A stretch of 64,000 nt of DNA from Desulfosporosinus sp. I2 (GTDB lineage: Bacteria > Bacillota > Desulfitobacteriia > Desulfitobacteriales > Desulfitobacteriaceae). The position numbers and the translations under genes are program-made. Positions within the stretch are counted from its first letter, which is position 1; every line of letters begins with the position of its first letter. The notes below the pieces were generated by a model, which saw nothing but the letters and a program-made list of their open reading frames with translations, was not told the origin of the DNA and did not search any database. This document shows positions 55,447 through 64,000 of the stretch, one piece after another. The stretch is from the NCBI RefSeq assembly GCF_000960765.1, contig NZ_JYNH01000005.1:1-64000 (forward strand), written 5' to 3'.

Positions 55447-56265
55447 TTATATAAATAATTCCGGTTCTCTTCGAGAAGCAAACTCGATTTCTAATTCCTG
55501 TTTATGTCTTAAATAATCGTTATCATCAAAATACTTTGCCTGGTTAGGACATTTTTTGATACACGCCCCACATTTAATACAAATTCCTTTTAAGGTAGAA
55601 ACATCTTCAAAATCAATGGAACCCATAGGACAGACATTGACACACAGTTTACAGTCAATACAATGACTATTAGTTTTTGGTGCAACCTTTCTAATATCCA
55701 CAGGACTACCATCTTTATTTTTAGGCATATAATGTTTTCTATACGGTTGATTTCCCTTCACAACTACAGTTAGAAATTCATCTAGAGTTGTTATTTTTGT
55801 ATGTATTTGATCGGCAAAATCACCGACAATGTTCATGTCTTTTTCATCCGGTCTGTTTTTGGCAAGAGTTAGTGAAAATGAGTGTTCTCCAATAAATGCC
55901 CCCCCTGCAATAACTTTAAATCCGTTAAATTCAAGAATATCTTTTAATTCTATTAAAGCATCGTCATAGTTTCTGTTACCATAAACAACTACAGGGATTG
56001 CTAAGGCACCATTACCTTTAATAGTATTTAAATAGTTTAGTAATACATTAGGAACTCTTCCTGCATAGACTGGAACTCCAATAATGACGACATCTTCTTC
56101 TGAAAAAGACACTGACTTTAATCTAACACCCGGTAACGTAAAATCGATATTGTTGATGGTTATTTCCCTATCCATATTCTCTAAAATTCTCTTTGCTATT
56201 CCGGATACTATTTTTTTAGTCGTATCTGTCGCGCTAAAATACATGGAATTAATAGTCTTTTTCAT
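55447..56265 (-). CDS. EFR1-family flavodoxin-ferredoxin protein
   Basis: 272 residues. An N-terminal flavodoxin-like domain (YFSATDTTKKIVSGIA; IIGVPVYAGRVPN) is joined to two [4Fe-4S] motifs, CIDCKLCVNVCPMGSI and CIKCGACIKKCPNQAKYF. EFR1 proteins shuttle electrons in anaerobes. The ATG follows AAGGAGGTC. Single-gene unit. Confidence 0.92.
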   Translation of the reverse strand: MKKTINSMYFSATDTTKKIVSGIAKRILENMDREITINNIDFTLPGVRLKSVSFSEEDVVIIGVPVYAGRVPNVLLNYLNTIKGNGALAIPVVVYGNRNYDDALIELKDILEFNGFKVIAGGAFIGEHSFSLTLAKNRPDEKDMNIVGDFADQIHTKITTLDEFLTVVVKGNQPYRKHYMPKNKDGSPVDIRKVAPKTNSHCIDCKLCVNVCPMGSIDFEDVSTLKGICIKCGACIKKCPNQAKYFDDNDYLRHKQELEIEFASRREPELFI

Positions 56266-56507
56266 AGCAAGACCTCCTTAATTTTCTATATCATCGGCCT
56301 TTAACAAAAATGAGTTCACATCACACTTCAACACATAGGACCTCAATCATCTCATAAATTTCCTGCGAAGTAAGGGGAAACCTGTCTTTGGTTGTCGCAG
56401 GATCAATTTTGCAAACAATAACAGCTAGGTTAATATCTATTAGTATAGAATCTCTCGATTTAGATTATCATAAATGAGTAGTCATGATTGTAAAGGAGGG
56501 ATTATAC

Positions 56508-56723
56508 TTGGCCAAACCGGATAATCGAGCGGATAATGAAGTACACCTACAAAATCATATCGACCACACTTTAGCTAATTTGCGGGAAGCAGAGGACTAC
56601 TTAGATGACCATGCAGATGAGATTCCATCTGATGAGAAGCAAGCTATTGAAGCTAAAAATGATCGCCGCAAATCAAGTATTAATGCTTTCATAGCGGAAA
56701 AAAAAGACGAAGCTCGACGGTAA
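56508..56723 (+). CDS. tlp: Small acid-soluble spore protein Tlp
   Basis: 71 residues beginning at TTG 56508 with AAAGGAGGGATTATAC upstream (an in-frame ATG at 56484 lies before that site). AKPDNRADNEVHLQNHIDHTLANLREAEDY and AIEAKNDRRKSSINAFIAEKKDE are typical of Tlp. It is a spore-core protein made in the forespore, evidence of sporulation. Confidence 0.9.
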   Translation: MAKPDNRADNEVHLQNHIDHTLANLREAEDYLDDHADEIPSDEKQAIEAKNDRRKSSINAFIAEKKDEARR

Positions 56724-56753
56724 GAGCATCATTTTATCTACGTGCCATACACA

Positions 56754-56790
56754 TGCAGCCCCTTCCAGTTTGGAAGAGGCTGCTTTTTCT
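56754..56790 (+). terminator. Terminator after tlp
   Basis: GCAGCC-CTTCC...GGAAG-GGCTGC followed by TTTTTC. Confidence 0.9.
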
Positions 56791-56800
56791 CTCGTGCGGA

Positions 56801-57163
56801 TCAAGGGATAATTTCTACCCAGTAATTATCTGGATCATTAATGAAATAGATGCCCATTTCCTTGTTTTCGTAACAGATACAACCCATTCTCTTGTGATGT
56901 TGATAAGCTGCTTCAAAATCGTCGACCTTAAAAGCAACATGGAATTCATTCTCGCCTAAGTTATAGGTTTCGGTTCTGTCCCTCAACCAAGTCAACTCTA
57001 AGCTATGTTGAGTAGTACCATCTCCGAGATAAACAAGGATAAATTCGCCACCCGCCGGGACATGTCTTTTAACCTCGATTAACCCTAAAGCTTCCTTGTA
57101 GAATTTCAAGCTCTTTTCCAAGTTAAAAACATTGATGTTGTTATGGTCAAATCTAAATTTCAT
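56801..57163 (-). CDS. Glyoxalase/VOC family protein
   Basis: 120 residues from ATG 57163 after GAGGAAGGA. It shows the VOC repeat: FDHNNINVFNLEKSLKFYKEALG, HSLELTWL, EFHVAFKVDD and DPDNYWVEIIP. Metal ligands His, Glu, His, Glu are present in the expected places (lactoylglutathione lyase-like). Substrate uncertain. Confidence 0.88.
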   Translation of the reverse strand: MKFRFDHNNINVFNLEKSLKFYKEALGLIEVKRHVPAGGEFILVYLGDGTTQHSLELTWLRDRTETYNLGENEFHVAFKVDDFEAAYQHHKRMGCICYENKEMGIYFINDPDNYWVEIIP

Positions 57164-57289
57164 AATTTTATAATCCTTCCTCTCATCGTTCGCTAACAAT
57201 TATTTTCTGTTAAAAAAGCCTATTCTATAACTTGCTAGTTCACTCATAAGTATCCATATTTATTGTATAATCATTACGAGGTGACAACA

Positions 57290-57985
57290 ATGGGGAATCC
57301 AAACATTAAAATCAAATATCTATATCACAGCGGCTTTTTAGTAGAAACGGATCAAAATTTGCTGCTCTTTGATTATTATCAAGGCAGTGCAGAAAACTTA
57401 ATCAAAGAAAGTCTTAAAAATATCGTTATCTTTTCTTCTCATAGTCATCCTGACCATTTTAATCCAGTGATCCTAGAATGGCAAAAAGACAGACCCGATA
57501 TTCAATATATTTTAAGCCATGATATTAATGTTTCACAAACTATTAAAAACCTTAATTTCCTAGCTCCCTACGAGAAGCTTGAAATAGGTAACTTAAAAAT
57601 AAAGGCCTATAATTCAACAGACCTAGGCGTATCCTTTCTCGTCCAAGCTGAAGGAATCCGACTCTTTCATGCCGGAGATTTAAACTGGTGGTACTGGATT
57701 GACACACCCAAAGAAATGGCGAAGGCCGAAAAGGACTTTAAGGAAGAAGTTCAAAAAATCAAAGGGGAAACTATTGATATTGCTTTTTTTCCAGTCGACC
57801 CCAGACTTGAGCAAAACTATAGCGCAGGAGCTGAGTACTTCATTCAGGAGCTTACTCCCCGGATTCTAATTCCAATGCACTTTGCCGATAGCCCTAAAAT
57901 AGCCGACACATTCGGAGACAAAATGAAGAAAGGGCCAAGTAAAATTTTGAAATTTTCCCAAAAGGGGCAAGAGTTAATACTTTAA
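57290..57985 (+). CDS. MBL-fold metal-dependent hydrolase
   Basis: 231 residues from ATG 57290, preceded by GAGGTGAC. SSHSHPDHFNPV is the metal motif, followed by RLFHAGDLNWW and IPMHFAD. It resembles UlaG/YtkL-type hydrolases. Cytoplasmic; substrate unknown. Confidence 0.85.
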   Translation: MGNPNIKIKYLYHSGFLVETDQNLLLFDYYQGSAENLIKESLKNIVIFSSHSHPDHFNPVILEWQKDRPDIQYILSHDINVSQTIKNLNFLAPYEKLEIGNLKIKAYNSTDLGVSFLVQAEGIRLFHAGDLNWWYWIDTPKEMAKAEKDFKEEVQKIKGETIDIAFFPVDPRLEQNYSAGAEYFIQELTPRILIPMHFADSPKIADTFGDKMKKGPSKILKFSQKGQELIL

Positions 57986-58095
57986 CCACTGTATGTAACA
58001 TTTTTTATCTTGAAGTAAGTCTAAATCCTTTATGACATTTCAAATGTCCCCCAAAAGATATATAATGACTTAAAATCACGAAAGAAGGTAGAACT

Positions 58096-58329
58096 ATGTC
58101 GGTTTCATTAGTTTTTGTGAATAATAAAATAGAGTTTCGATATCTCTCAGATCAGAATAAAATCTTTATTTTTGATATCAAGAATGACAAATCGTTGCCA
58201 ACTTATTCGTTACCTGATAAATCTGCAGAACTCAATAAGAGTACTTTCATTGATATTTGTCTAAATATTCGTAAACAAATTGACAAAGGAAGACATACCC
58301 TTAAACAGTGTTCGGACACAATTTCGTAA
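58096..58329 (+). CDS. Small protein of unknown function
   Basis: 77 residues after GAAAGAAGGTAGAACT. Soluble; SLVFVNNKIEFRYLSDQNKIFIFDI reads as beta strands, the rest as helix. No known motif. Lies between the MBL hydrolase and the DUF202 gene on the same strand. Confidence 0.65.
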   Translation: MSVSLVFVNNKIEFRYLSDQNKIFIFDIKNDKSLPTYSLPDKSAELNKSTFIDICLNIRKQIDKGRHTLKQCSDTIS

Positions 58330-58408
58330 ATGTATGCCAGCTTAACCCCAACTATATAAGCTGAGGTGCTTAAAATTCAGATAAAACCTTATAATGGAGG
58401 ATTCTTGA

Positions 58409-58819
58409 ATGCCAGAAACAATCGAAGATAAACAATCTAGAGGACTTCGCAACCGCCGCGTTCACATGGCCAACGAACGGACATTTCTGGCTTGGATTAG
58501 AACAAGTATAGGGATCATGGCATTTGGTTTTGTTGTTGAGAGATTCACTTTGTTCATAAAACAAATGTCCTTCGTTTTGGAAAAATCAAATATAAAAATT
58601 ACCTTACCTAATTCACATGGATATTCAGCCATCGCCGGAATTTACCTTGTGGGTCTCGGTACCTTAATGAGCGTACTGGCTTTTATCAGGTATAAGAATG
58701 TTGAAAGACAAATATACGAGGATTCCTATCAACCTGCTTCGAAACTTAACATCTTGCTCACCCTGTCCCTCCTTGCAATCGGAGTCTTTCTGGTAATTTA
58801 TTTGATTAAGAGCACTTAA
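58409..58819 (+). CDS. DUF202 (YidH-type) membrane protein
   Basis: 136 residues with three helices. RVHMANERTFLAWIRTSIGIMAFGFVVERF is the DUF202 signature. Members are inner-membrane proteins of unknown role. The ATG follows AATGGAGG. Confidence 0.88.
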   Translation: MPETIEDKQSRGLRNRRVHMANERTFLAWIRTSIGIMAFGFVVERFTLFIKQMSFVLEKSNIKITLPNSHGYSAIAGIYLVGLGTLMSVLAFIRYKNVERQIYEDSYQPASKLNILLTLSLLAIGVFLVIYLIKST

Positions 58820-58833
58820 TGCAAAAGAAATAA

Positions 58834-58903
58834 GAGTAAAACAAGGAACCTGTCCCCTTGTTTCGTTAGAGTAAAACAAGGAACCTGTCCCCTTGTTTCG
58901 TTA
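58834..58903. repeat. Perfect 35-bp tandem repeat, REP-like
   Basis: Two exact 35-bp copies (58834-58868, 58869-58903), each with ACAAGG...CCTTGT and the motif AACCTGTCCCC. The motif recurs in the hairpin at 39628-39688, which suggests one dispersed family. It is wedged 3 bp from the AOR stop. Confidence 0.9.
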
Positions 58904-58906
58904 AGT

Positions 58907-60616
58907 TTAAGTCGTGAAGGTTCTATGAACATTATCGAGTTCTTCCCCGGTCACGTCAAACACAGCATTCTCAGCTGCAGGGTTGGGTATTTCTGTAAAG
59001 TGTTCTGGCAAACGATCATTAACATTCGTAAAACCTGCCGCTTGGTTAAAGGCTCGTTCCCACTTGATTGTGTTCCTAGCAATTGCTTGCAGTTCTTCAA
59101 GCACATAGTCCGTGCCTAATTGGGAATTGACCAATTGACAGAGGATTTCCGGATGAGCTCCCAAGACTCCCATGGAAAATAAACACAACCCTAAATCGTC
59201 ATAAATTGGCACTGTATACTGCGCCTTCTGAGAAAATGCTGCCTGCCCCTTGGGGGAGTTATGTTTTAAATCTGCACGGATGGAGTTTCCGGCAGTATGA
59301 TCGGCACCCATTGGGGAAGTCGCATAGGTCACCCCTGTCCCTTTAATGGCCCGTGGCTCATACGCAGCCATCGCCTGCCCTTTCACCACTGGCACTTCAA
59401 GCACCCCTAAAACCTGGCCAGCAAGCTTTGCCCCATTACCCAAAACTCGTCCCGTTAAAGTTGCCTTGCCGATTTCTTCCACAAGACGGATGGCCCCCTC
59501 TTTGTCCCCAAAAGGAAGAAGCCCGCCTGCCATCGCCACACCAAGCGCAGCACCTACTTCGATCGTATCCAGTCCATAATCGTTACACAAATAATTAAGG
59601 TGAGCAATGACGTCGAGGTCCTCAATTTCTAGATTAGATCCCATAAGAGCAATCGTCTCATATTCTAATGGGGCGACTAAGTCTTTCCCTTGCTCATCCA
59701 CATAGACATTCGAACACTTGATCAAACAGCCCGGCATGCAAGCATGCGCGGGTTTTCCTTTGCGGGTGAGGATCGTCTCCCTCAGAGTTTCCCCACTAAT
59801 CTTGTCCACGCCTGAAAACTGGCCCGTCGAAAAGTTCCGCGTTGGCAAGCCTCCAATGGCATTTGTCAGATTCACTAACGCTGCAGTCCCAAAGTCTGTA
59901 TAATTCTTAATTACGGGAGAGGTTTTAAGCAGCCGAGCATATTCTTGAATCACGCTTTTAAACGCCTCTGGTCGTTGCGGTTCGAGGTTTCCCATCCCCG
60001 TATCATCAATCACCAGAGCCTTTAGCCCTTTGGAGCCCATGACTGCACCAAGACCACCGCGGCCACTGTATCTACTTGGGACCCCTTCAGTGTCCGTATT
60101 AGCAATTCCTGCAGCTAGTAGACGATTTTCGCCAGCCGACCCAATACAAGAAATAGCGACCTTCTCGCCAAAGTCTTGTCTCAGACGGGCCGCAGTCTCA
60201 TATACCCCACTGCCCCAATAGCCTTCAGCGGAAAGCAGTTCTGCCCCCGTCACCGTAATCTTTAATATGTATTTTTGAGCATCCTTAGGAAGGTCCTCGA
60301 TAATCACTGCTTGATAACCGAGTCGTGCCAGCTTTATGCCGACAACCCCTCCTCCATTACTCTCTTTAATCCCACCCGTTAAAGGACTCTTACCGCCAAT
60401 CGAAATTCGCCCAGAACTAAAAACCATACTGCCGCCAAGTAGCCCCGGTGTGAAAATTAACAAATTATGCCGCCCTAGAGGTTCACAGGTTGCCTTCACT
60501 TCAGTCAACATATATTTTGCAATAAACGCCCGACCGCCGAGCAGGCGATAATCTTCTTTGGGCTTTTCAGTCACGACACTTAAGGTTGACATATTCACTC
60601 GTAAGATTTTGCTCAT
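58907..60616 (-). CDS. Aldehyde:ferredoxin oxidoreductase family protein
   Basis: 569 residues. N-terminal AFOR_N motif GGRAFIAKYML and GGLGAVMGSKGLKAL for the tungstopterin; cluster cysteines in HACMPGCLIKCSNVY and a later Cys in DDLGLCLFS. Tungsten enzymes that oxidise aldehydes with ferredoxin. No partner small subunit adjoins it. The ATG start lies after GGGGAGGG-like sequence. Confidence 0.92.
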   Translation of the reverse strand: MSKILRVNMSTLSVVTEKPKEDYRLLGGRAFIAKYMLTEVKATCEPLGRHNLLIFTPGLLGGSMVFSSGRISIGGKSPLTGGIKESNGGGVVGIKLARLGYQAVIIEDLPKDAQKYILKITVTGAELLSAEGYWGSGVYETAARLRQDFGEKVAISCIGSAGENRLLAAGIANTDTEGVPSRYSGRGGLGAVMGSKGLKALVIDDTGMGNLEPQRPEAFKSVIQEYARLLKTSPVIKNYTDFGTAALVNLTNAIGGLPTRNFSTGQFSGVDKISGETLRETILTRKGKPAHACMPGCLIKCSNVYVDEQGKDLVAPLEYETIALMGSNLEIEDLDVIAHLNYLCNDYGLDTIEVGAALGVAMAGGLLPFGDKEGAIRLVEEIGKATLTGRVLGNGAKLAGQVLGVLEVPVVKGQAMAAYEPRAIKGTGVTYATSPMGADHTAGNSIRADLKHNSPKGQAAFSQKAQYTVPIYDDLGLCLFSMGVLGAHPEILCQLVNSQLGTDYVLEELQAIARNTIKWERAFNQAAGFTNVNDRLPEHFTEIPNPAAENAVFDVTGEELDNVHRTFTT

Positions 60617-60753
60617 TCATATACCCTCCCCATGTGTATGCACTAAACTTTTCCATTGTTTAGCACGCGAATTAAGCACCTATACTTTATCCTCTTCAAT
60701 CTAAATAATTCGCCAAGGCGGACTAATTAATTCAGCGCAGCGTCTCCTTTTGC

Positions 60754-61944
60754 TTAGGGATGTTCGAGAGTTTTTTTTCCAGTGATATATACCCATCCGG
60801 CGTTCAAGAAAAGTAGGGCTGAAGTGGAGATAAAGACATACTGAATTCCAAAATAAGCTGCCATTTGCCCACCGAGGTTCGGCCCGGCGATATTGCCTAA
60901 AAACTGAGCAGATTGATTGTAACCGAATACCCTGCCGGTAACCGACTGAGGAACACTCCGTTTAATGAGGGAGTTAACCGAAGGCAGCATACCAGCCATT
61001 GTAAGGCCTAAAAGAAAGCGTAATCCCATCAGTTGCCACAAATTGTGGACGAAGGCTTGGGGAATAAATACCATCGCAGCAAGGAATAGACAAACCATGA
61101 GGATCTTACGGGCCCCGTACTGATCCGATAACCTCCCAAGCCAAGGAGCCGCGAGAATATTAGACAACCCAGCAACCGAAACGACGGCACCGGAGACAAT
61201 TGCCACATGGCCCATGTTTTGGGCTAATTGATTAACATAGATAGTAACGATTGGTTCAATTGACATGTTGGCAAATTGAATCATAAACGTGGTAAGAAAC
61301 ATAGCTACCAGCACCTTAGGATGTTTAATCAACTTAAAGACTTCCTTGTTTGTTAAATCGGTTCTGGTCGGTTTAACAAATTCTTCACGTACAAACAATA
61401 GCGATACGAGAAAGGAAAGCAGCATAAATCCCCCGGTGACAAAGAAGACATGGTGAAGTCCAATGATTTCCGATAAAGTGCCTCCAATCAACGGGCCGAT
61501 TAATGTACCAGCGACAGATCCGGTTGATAAGGTTCCCAAGGCCCATCCAGAGTGTTCTTTGGGTGCCTGGGTAGCGACTAGGGTGATGGCTGCCGGGATA
61601 TAGCCATTAACTGCACCCATCAAAAGTCGGAGAAAAAACAGCTGATAAACATTCTGGACAAGTCCTATGAGTGTCATGATAACCGCCATACCCAAGCTGG
61701 CGCGTAACAGCATCAGTTTTCGACCGTGTTTATCGGCCAGTCTCCCCCAAATTGGTGACACGAAGGCCGATAACATAAACGTAGCACTATAGACTAATCC
61801 CGACCATTGTGCGATTCTCGCGACTTCTTTTACACCGAGTTGCTCGATGTATAAGGGCAAAAATGGGATTACCAAGCTCGAGCCGATCATTGTTATGAAA
61901 CATCCAGACCATAGTATATATAAGTTGCGTTTCCAAAGAGGCAT
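60754..61944 (-). CDS. MFS multidrug transporter
   Basis: 396 residues, twelve helices. Motif A GRLADKHGRKLMLLRAS and its repeat GRLSDQYGARKILMV are present, with LGTLSTGSVAGTLIGPLIGG (helix 5). It resembles the MdtG/TetA-type drug exporters. Substrate unknown. Confidence 0.88.
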   Translation of the reverse strand: MPLWKRNLYILWSGCFITMIGSSLVIPFLPLYIEQLGVKEVARIAQWSGLVYSATFMLSAFVSPIWGRLADKHGRKLMLLRASLGMAVIMTLIGLVQNVYQLFFLRLLMGAVNGYIPAAITLVATQAPKEHSGWALGTLSTGSVAGTLIGPLIGGTLSEIIGLHHVFFVTGGFMLLSFLVSLLFVREEFVKPTRTDLTNKEVFKLIKHPKVLVAMFLTTFMIQFANMSIEPIVTIYVNQLAQNMGHVAIVSGAVVSVAGLSNILAAPWLGRLSDQYGARKILMVCLFLAAMVFIPQAFVHNLWQLMGLRFLLGLTMAGMLPSVNSLIKRSVPQSVTGRVFGYNQSAQFLGNIAGPNLGGQMAAYFGIQYVFISTSALLFLNAGWVYITGKKTLEHP

Positions 61945-62023
61945 GAGTATATCCTTTCATGTTGCAGTTTGCGTAGGAAAATAAACCTGATTCTAATCCT
62001 ATAACCGGATTTTCTGCACGGTT

Positions 62024-62929
62024 TTAGGAAGTTATTTGAGTCTTTCTCTTGGTCTTTGATAGTTGCACTAAAAAGACGCCACCCAAAATAATCGCCGCTG
62101 AAACAAACACATAGCCTGAAACTGGTTCTCCAAGAATGACGGCCCCTAAAAAGACTCCGACAACTGGATTAACATAGGCATAGGTACCCGCTTTTGAAGC
62201 GGGCCATTTTTGCAAAAGGTAGATGAACGAGCTGTAGCCAATGATAGATCCAAACAAAACCAAATAAGCCATGGCTCCAATTCCCTTGCTTGTCAGATGT
62301 ATTTCGGTGGCCTCTCCCATTAGGAGCCCAACTATGGTTAACCCAATCCCGCCAGCTAACATCTGAATTCCAATGTTTGTGATGGTCGATCCCGTAGGCG
62401 TAAAGGTTTTGGAATAGACAGAACCTAAGGACCAAGAGAACGAGGCTATTACGATTAATATTCCGCCTGAAATATCAATAATATTAGCATCTGAACCCGT
62501 TAAGACCAGAAGTGCAACCCCACTAAACCCCAATAGCAAACCAACCCACCCCTTAACACCAAGCCTCGGACCATTGGGTAAGATTAATTCCAGAATCGCA
62601 TTAAACAAGGGACCTATGGCCATAAGTAAGGCTGTAGCCCCAGAATAGACCCATTGCTCTGCCCATACAACGATTCCATTACCCCCAAGTAACAAAAAAC
62701 AGCCCACAATGGCTTGTCTCCGTATATCGACAAAACTTTGCGGGAACTTATTGCCACGAAAATAGGCAAACAGTGTTACTAATGACCCGGCAATCAAAAA
62801 TCTAATACCCGCAAATAATTCAGGAGGAAGATCACTCACTCCGATTCGAATAGCCAAATATGTAGAGCCCCAAATTATGCATACCGCTATATAAGCCAAA
62901 ATTACCATAGAATCTTCTCTCTTTACCAT
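62024..62929 (-). CDS. EamA/DMT-family transporter
   Basis: 301 residues, ten helices in two EamA repeats. IIWGSTYLAIRIGV and later FGSIIGYSSFIYLLQKWPASKAGTYAYVNPVVGVFLG are typical of the YedA-like drug/metabolite group. ATG start after AAAGGTGAG. Confidence 0.88.
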   Translation of the reverse strand: MVKREDSMVILAYIAVCIIWGSTYLAIRIGVSDLPPELFAGIRFLIAGSLVTLFAYFRGNKFPQSFVDIRRQAIVGCFLLLGGNGIVVWAEQWVYSGATALLMAIGPLFNAILELILPNGPRLGVKGWVGLLLGFSGVALLVLTGSDANIIDISGGILIVIASFSWSLGSVYSKTFTPTGSTITNIGIQMLAGGIGLTIVGLLMGEATEIHLTSKGIGAMAYLVLFGSIIGYSSFIYLLQKWPASKAGTYAYVNPVVGVFLGAVILGEPVSGYVFVSAAIILGGVFLVQLSKTKRKTQITS

Positions 62930-63145
62930 AAGCTCACCTTTCCAAATAAAACGCCAACAAATTTTAATCTAATATATTCGCTATTAAATTCGCAAAAACC
63001 TTCTTAACTTTATAGTCCCATAAGTGACGGTTACCCTCTTCCTTTTATTTAATATCTTAAGAATTAGCCTTTTCTCGTTAATCTCTGACGGGGATCTATC
63101 CTCTACCATTTGGAGTATTGCTGGACCGTTGTTCTTGTCCTAAAC

Positions 63146-63183
63146 AAAAACACCCTCGGAAATCAAGTGACTTCGCAAGGGTG
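63146..63183 (-). terminator. Terminator after rubrerythrin
   Basis: CACCCTTGCGAAGTC...GAGGGTG with TTTTTG on the minus strand. Confidence 0.75.
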
Positions 63184-63205
63184 CGGCTAATGGCATGACA
63201 ATTTT

Positions 63206-63691
63206 TTAATACTTTATAAATTTTGTTCCCAAAGTACCGCAGATAAAACAGCGTTCCGGTACTACTTTCTCAATGTTTCCACAAACAGGACATAGATAGT
63301 AAAATACTTCTTCCTCCTGTTCCAGATTATCTAGTGCTTCCTTATACAGTTTCGCATGGACCTCTTCGGCCTTTAGAGCATAAGTAAACGTTCTAACCGC
63401 TGCTTGATTTCCTTCTTCCTGAGCCGCTTTTAGAAATTCAGGATACATGCTTTGATATTCATGATTCTCTCCATTAACTGCATCGTTTAAGTTTTCAACA
63501 GTTGACTTAATCTTATCTGCAACCTCGAAATGTTTTAAGGCATGAATGGTTTCCGCATCTGAAGCTGCTTTAAAAAGCTTTGCAGCATTCTTTTTACCAT
63601 CTGCCTCAGCTTTTTTTGAATAAGCAATATATTTTCGATTAGCCTGTGATTCTCCAGCAAAAGCTTCCATTAAATTTTCCAATGTTTTCAT
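63206..63691 (-). CDS. rbr: Rubrerythrin
   Basis: 161 residues from ATG 63691, which follows GGGAGGAAAC. The N-terminal di-iron helical bundle (EAFAGESQANRKYIAYSKKA; AETIHALKHFEV; AEEVHAKLYKEAL) is joined to a rubredoxin-like Fe(Cys)4 end (YLCPVCGNIEKVVPERCFICG). It reduces hydrogen peroxide in anaerobes. Single-gene unit. Confidence 0.96.
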   Translation of the reverse strand: MKTLENLMEAFAGESQANRKYIAYSKKAEADGKKNAAKLFKAASDAETIHALKHFEVADKIKSTVENLNDAVNGENHEYQSMYPEFLKAAQEEGNQAAVRTFTYALKAEEVHAKLYKEALDNLEQEEEVFYYLCPVCGNIEKVVPERCFICGTLGTKFIKY

Positions 63692-63915
63692 AAAGTTTCC
63701 TCCCTTATAGTTCAAATCTAACCATTATGCAAGATCAATCATCATTTGGGCTTACTTATTTTTAGTGATTGGCGACTGCATAAAGATTAATAACTATAAT
63801 ATACCATATAAAATCTTTATACCATAATACCCAACAATATTTAGAGGGCATACCAAAGCGAGGTTGAATGCCAACCTAGATCTCCCTCAAGTCCACCCAG
63901 GTCGACTCTAACTTT

Positions 63916-64000
63916 TTACCACCTACGTCTGCAATCCATCATAACGTTATAGTTAATGACCTTTTCAGTAAGTTCTTGTCTAGAAATAGTAGAGTCTTCA
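63916..64000 (-). CDS. Partial Spo0E-like C-terminus at window edge
   Basis: The minus-strand frame enters at the edge and ends at TAA (63916-63918). It reads DSTISRQELTEKVINYNVMMD. S-x-QEL-x-x-x-IN-Y is like the end of small Spo0E-type phosphatases (SQELDxLIxxY), but only 28 residues are visible. Low confidence. Confidence 0.3.
   Translation of the reverse strand, partial: EDSTISRQELTEKVINYNVMMDCRRRW

Overview
The window reads as chromosome of a low-GC, spore-forming, anaerobic Gram-positive bacterium, most like Desulfosporosinus or a close Peptococcaceae relative. The case rests on a DsrK-type heterodisulfide reductase-like gene, an aldehyde:ferredoxin oxidoreductase, rubrerythrin, many small ferredoxin-domain proteins, a Tlp spore protein, a CWB2-type cell-wall amidase and an Agr-like peptide quorum system. 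The genus is inferred from protein flavour, not from a marker gene.

Layout. 1-2240: an Agr-like locus on the minus strand (two paralogous small membrane proteins, AgrB, a 40-residue AgrD pre-peptide, and the start of a membrane protein). 2600-5400: chemoreceptor and LysE exporter. 6000-8130: agmatine deiminase and N-carbamoylputrescine amidase (agmatine to putrescine). 8700-10930: secreted amidase. 11120-15916: a complete BMP-type nucleoside ABC importer with a structured leader. 16177-19510: methyltransferase and a damaged McrB/McrC-like restriction pair. 19781-26003: a DUF4474 protein, a frameshifted dsrK-like gene and an ORP-like cluster (DUF134 regulator, NifU-like, NifX-like, two ferredoxin-MinD ATPases, NifX stub). 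26062-28259: ilvBN. 28300-45005: transporters, c-di-GMP enzymes, an MBL/DUF3006 pair, ferredoxin, threonine aldolase, Nudix, NhaC and DUF3786. 45102-45870: a gene-free block with a promoter, long-range closing stem and terminator, read as a large noncoding RNA. 46001-48923: M42 peptidase remnants, FAH hydrolase and cysteine synthase. 49284-51954: an unusual three-gene cbb3-like haem-copper operon. 52221-64000: patatin, YtxH, a gene-fusion scar, EFR1 ferredoxin, Tlp, glyoxalase, AOR, two transporters, rubrerythrin and a partial Spo0E-like end.

Themes. (1) The dsrK-like gene and the ORP-like cluster, about 5 kb apart and pointing toward each other, share nearly the same promoter and paired CATATG operator-like motifs; this implies one regulator, perhaps the cluster's own DUF134 protein. 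(2) The 45.1-45.9 kb block is the best candidate for an undescribed element. (3) Several genes (dsrK-like, HD-GYP, M42 peptidase, MFS) are broken by single-base shifts, some in short A runs, so assembly error and real decay both need testing.
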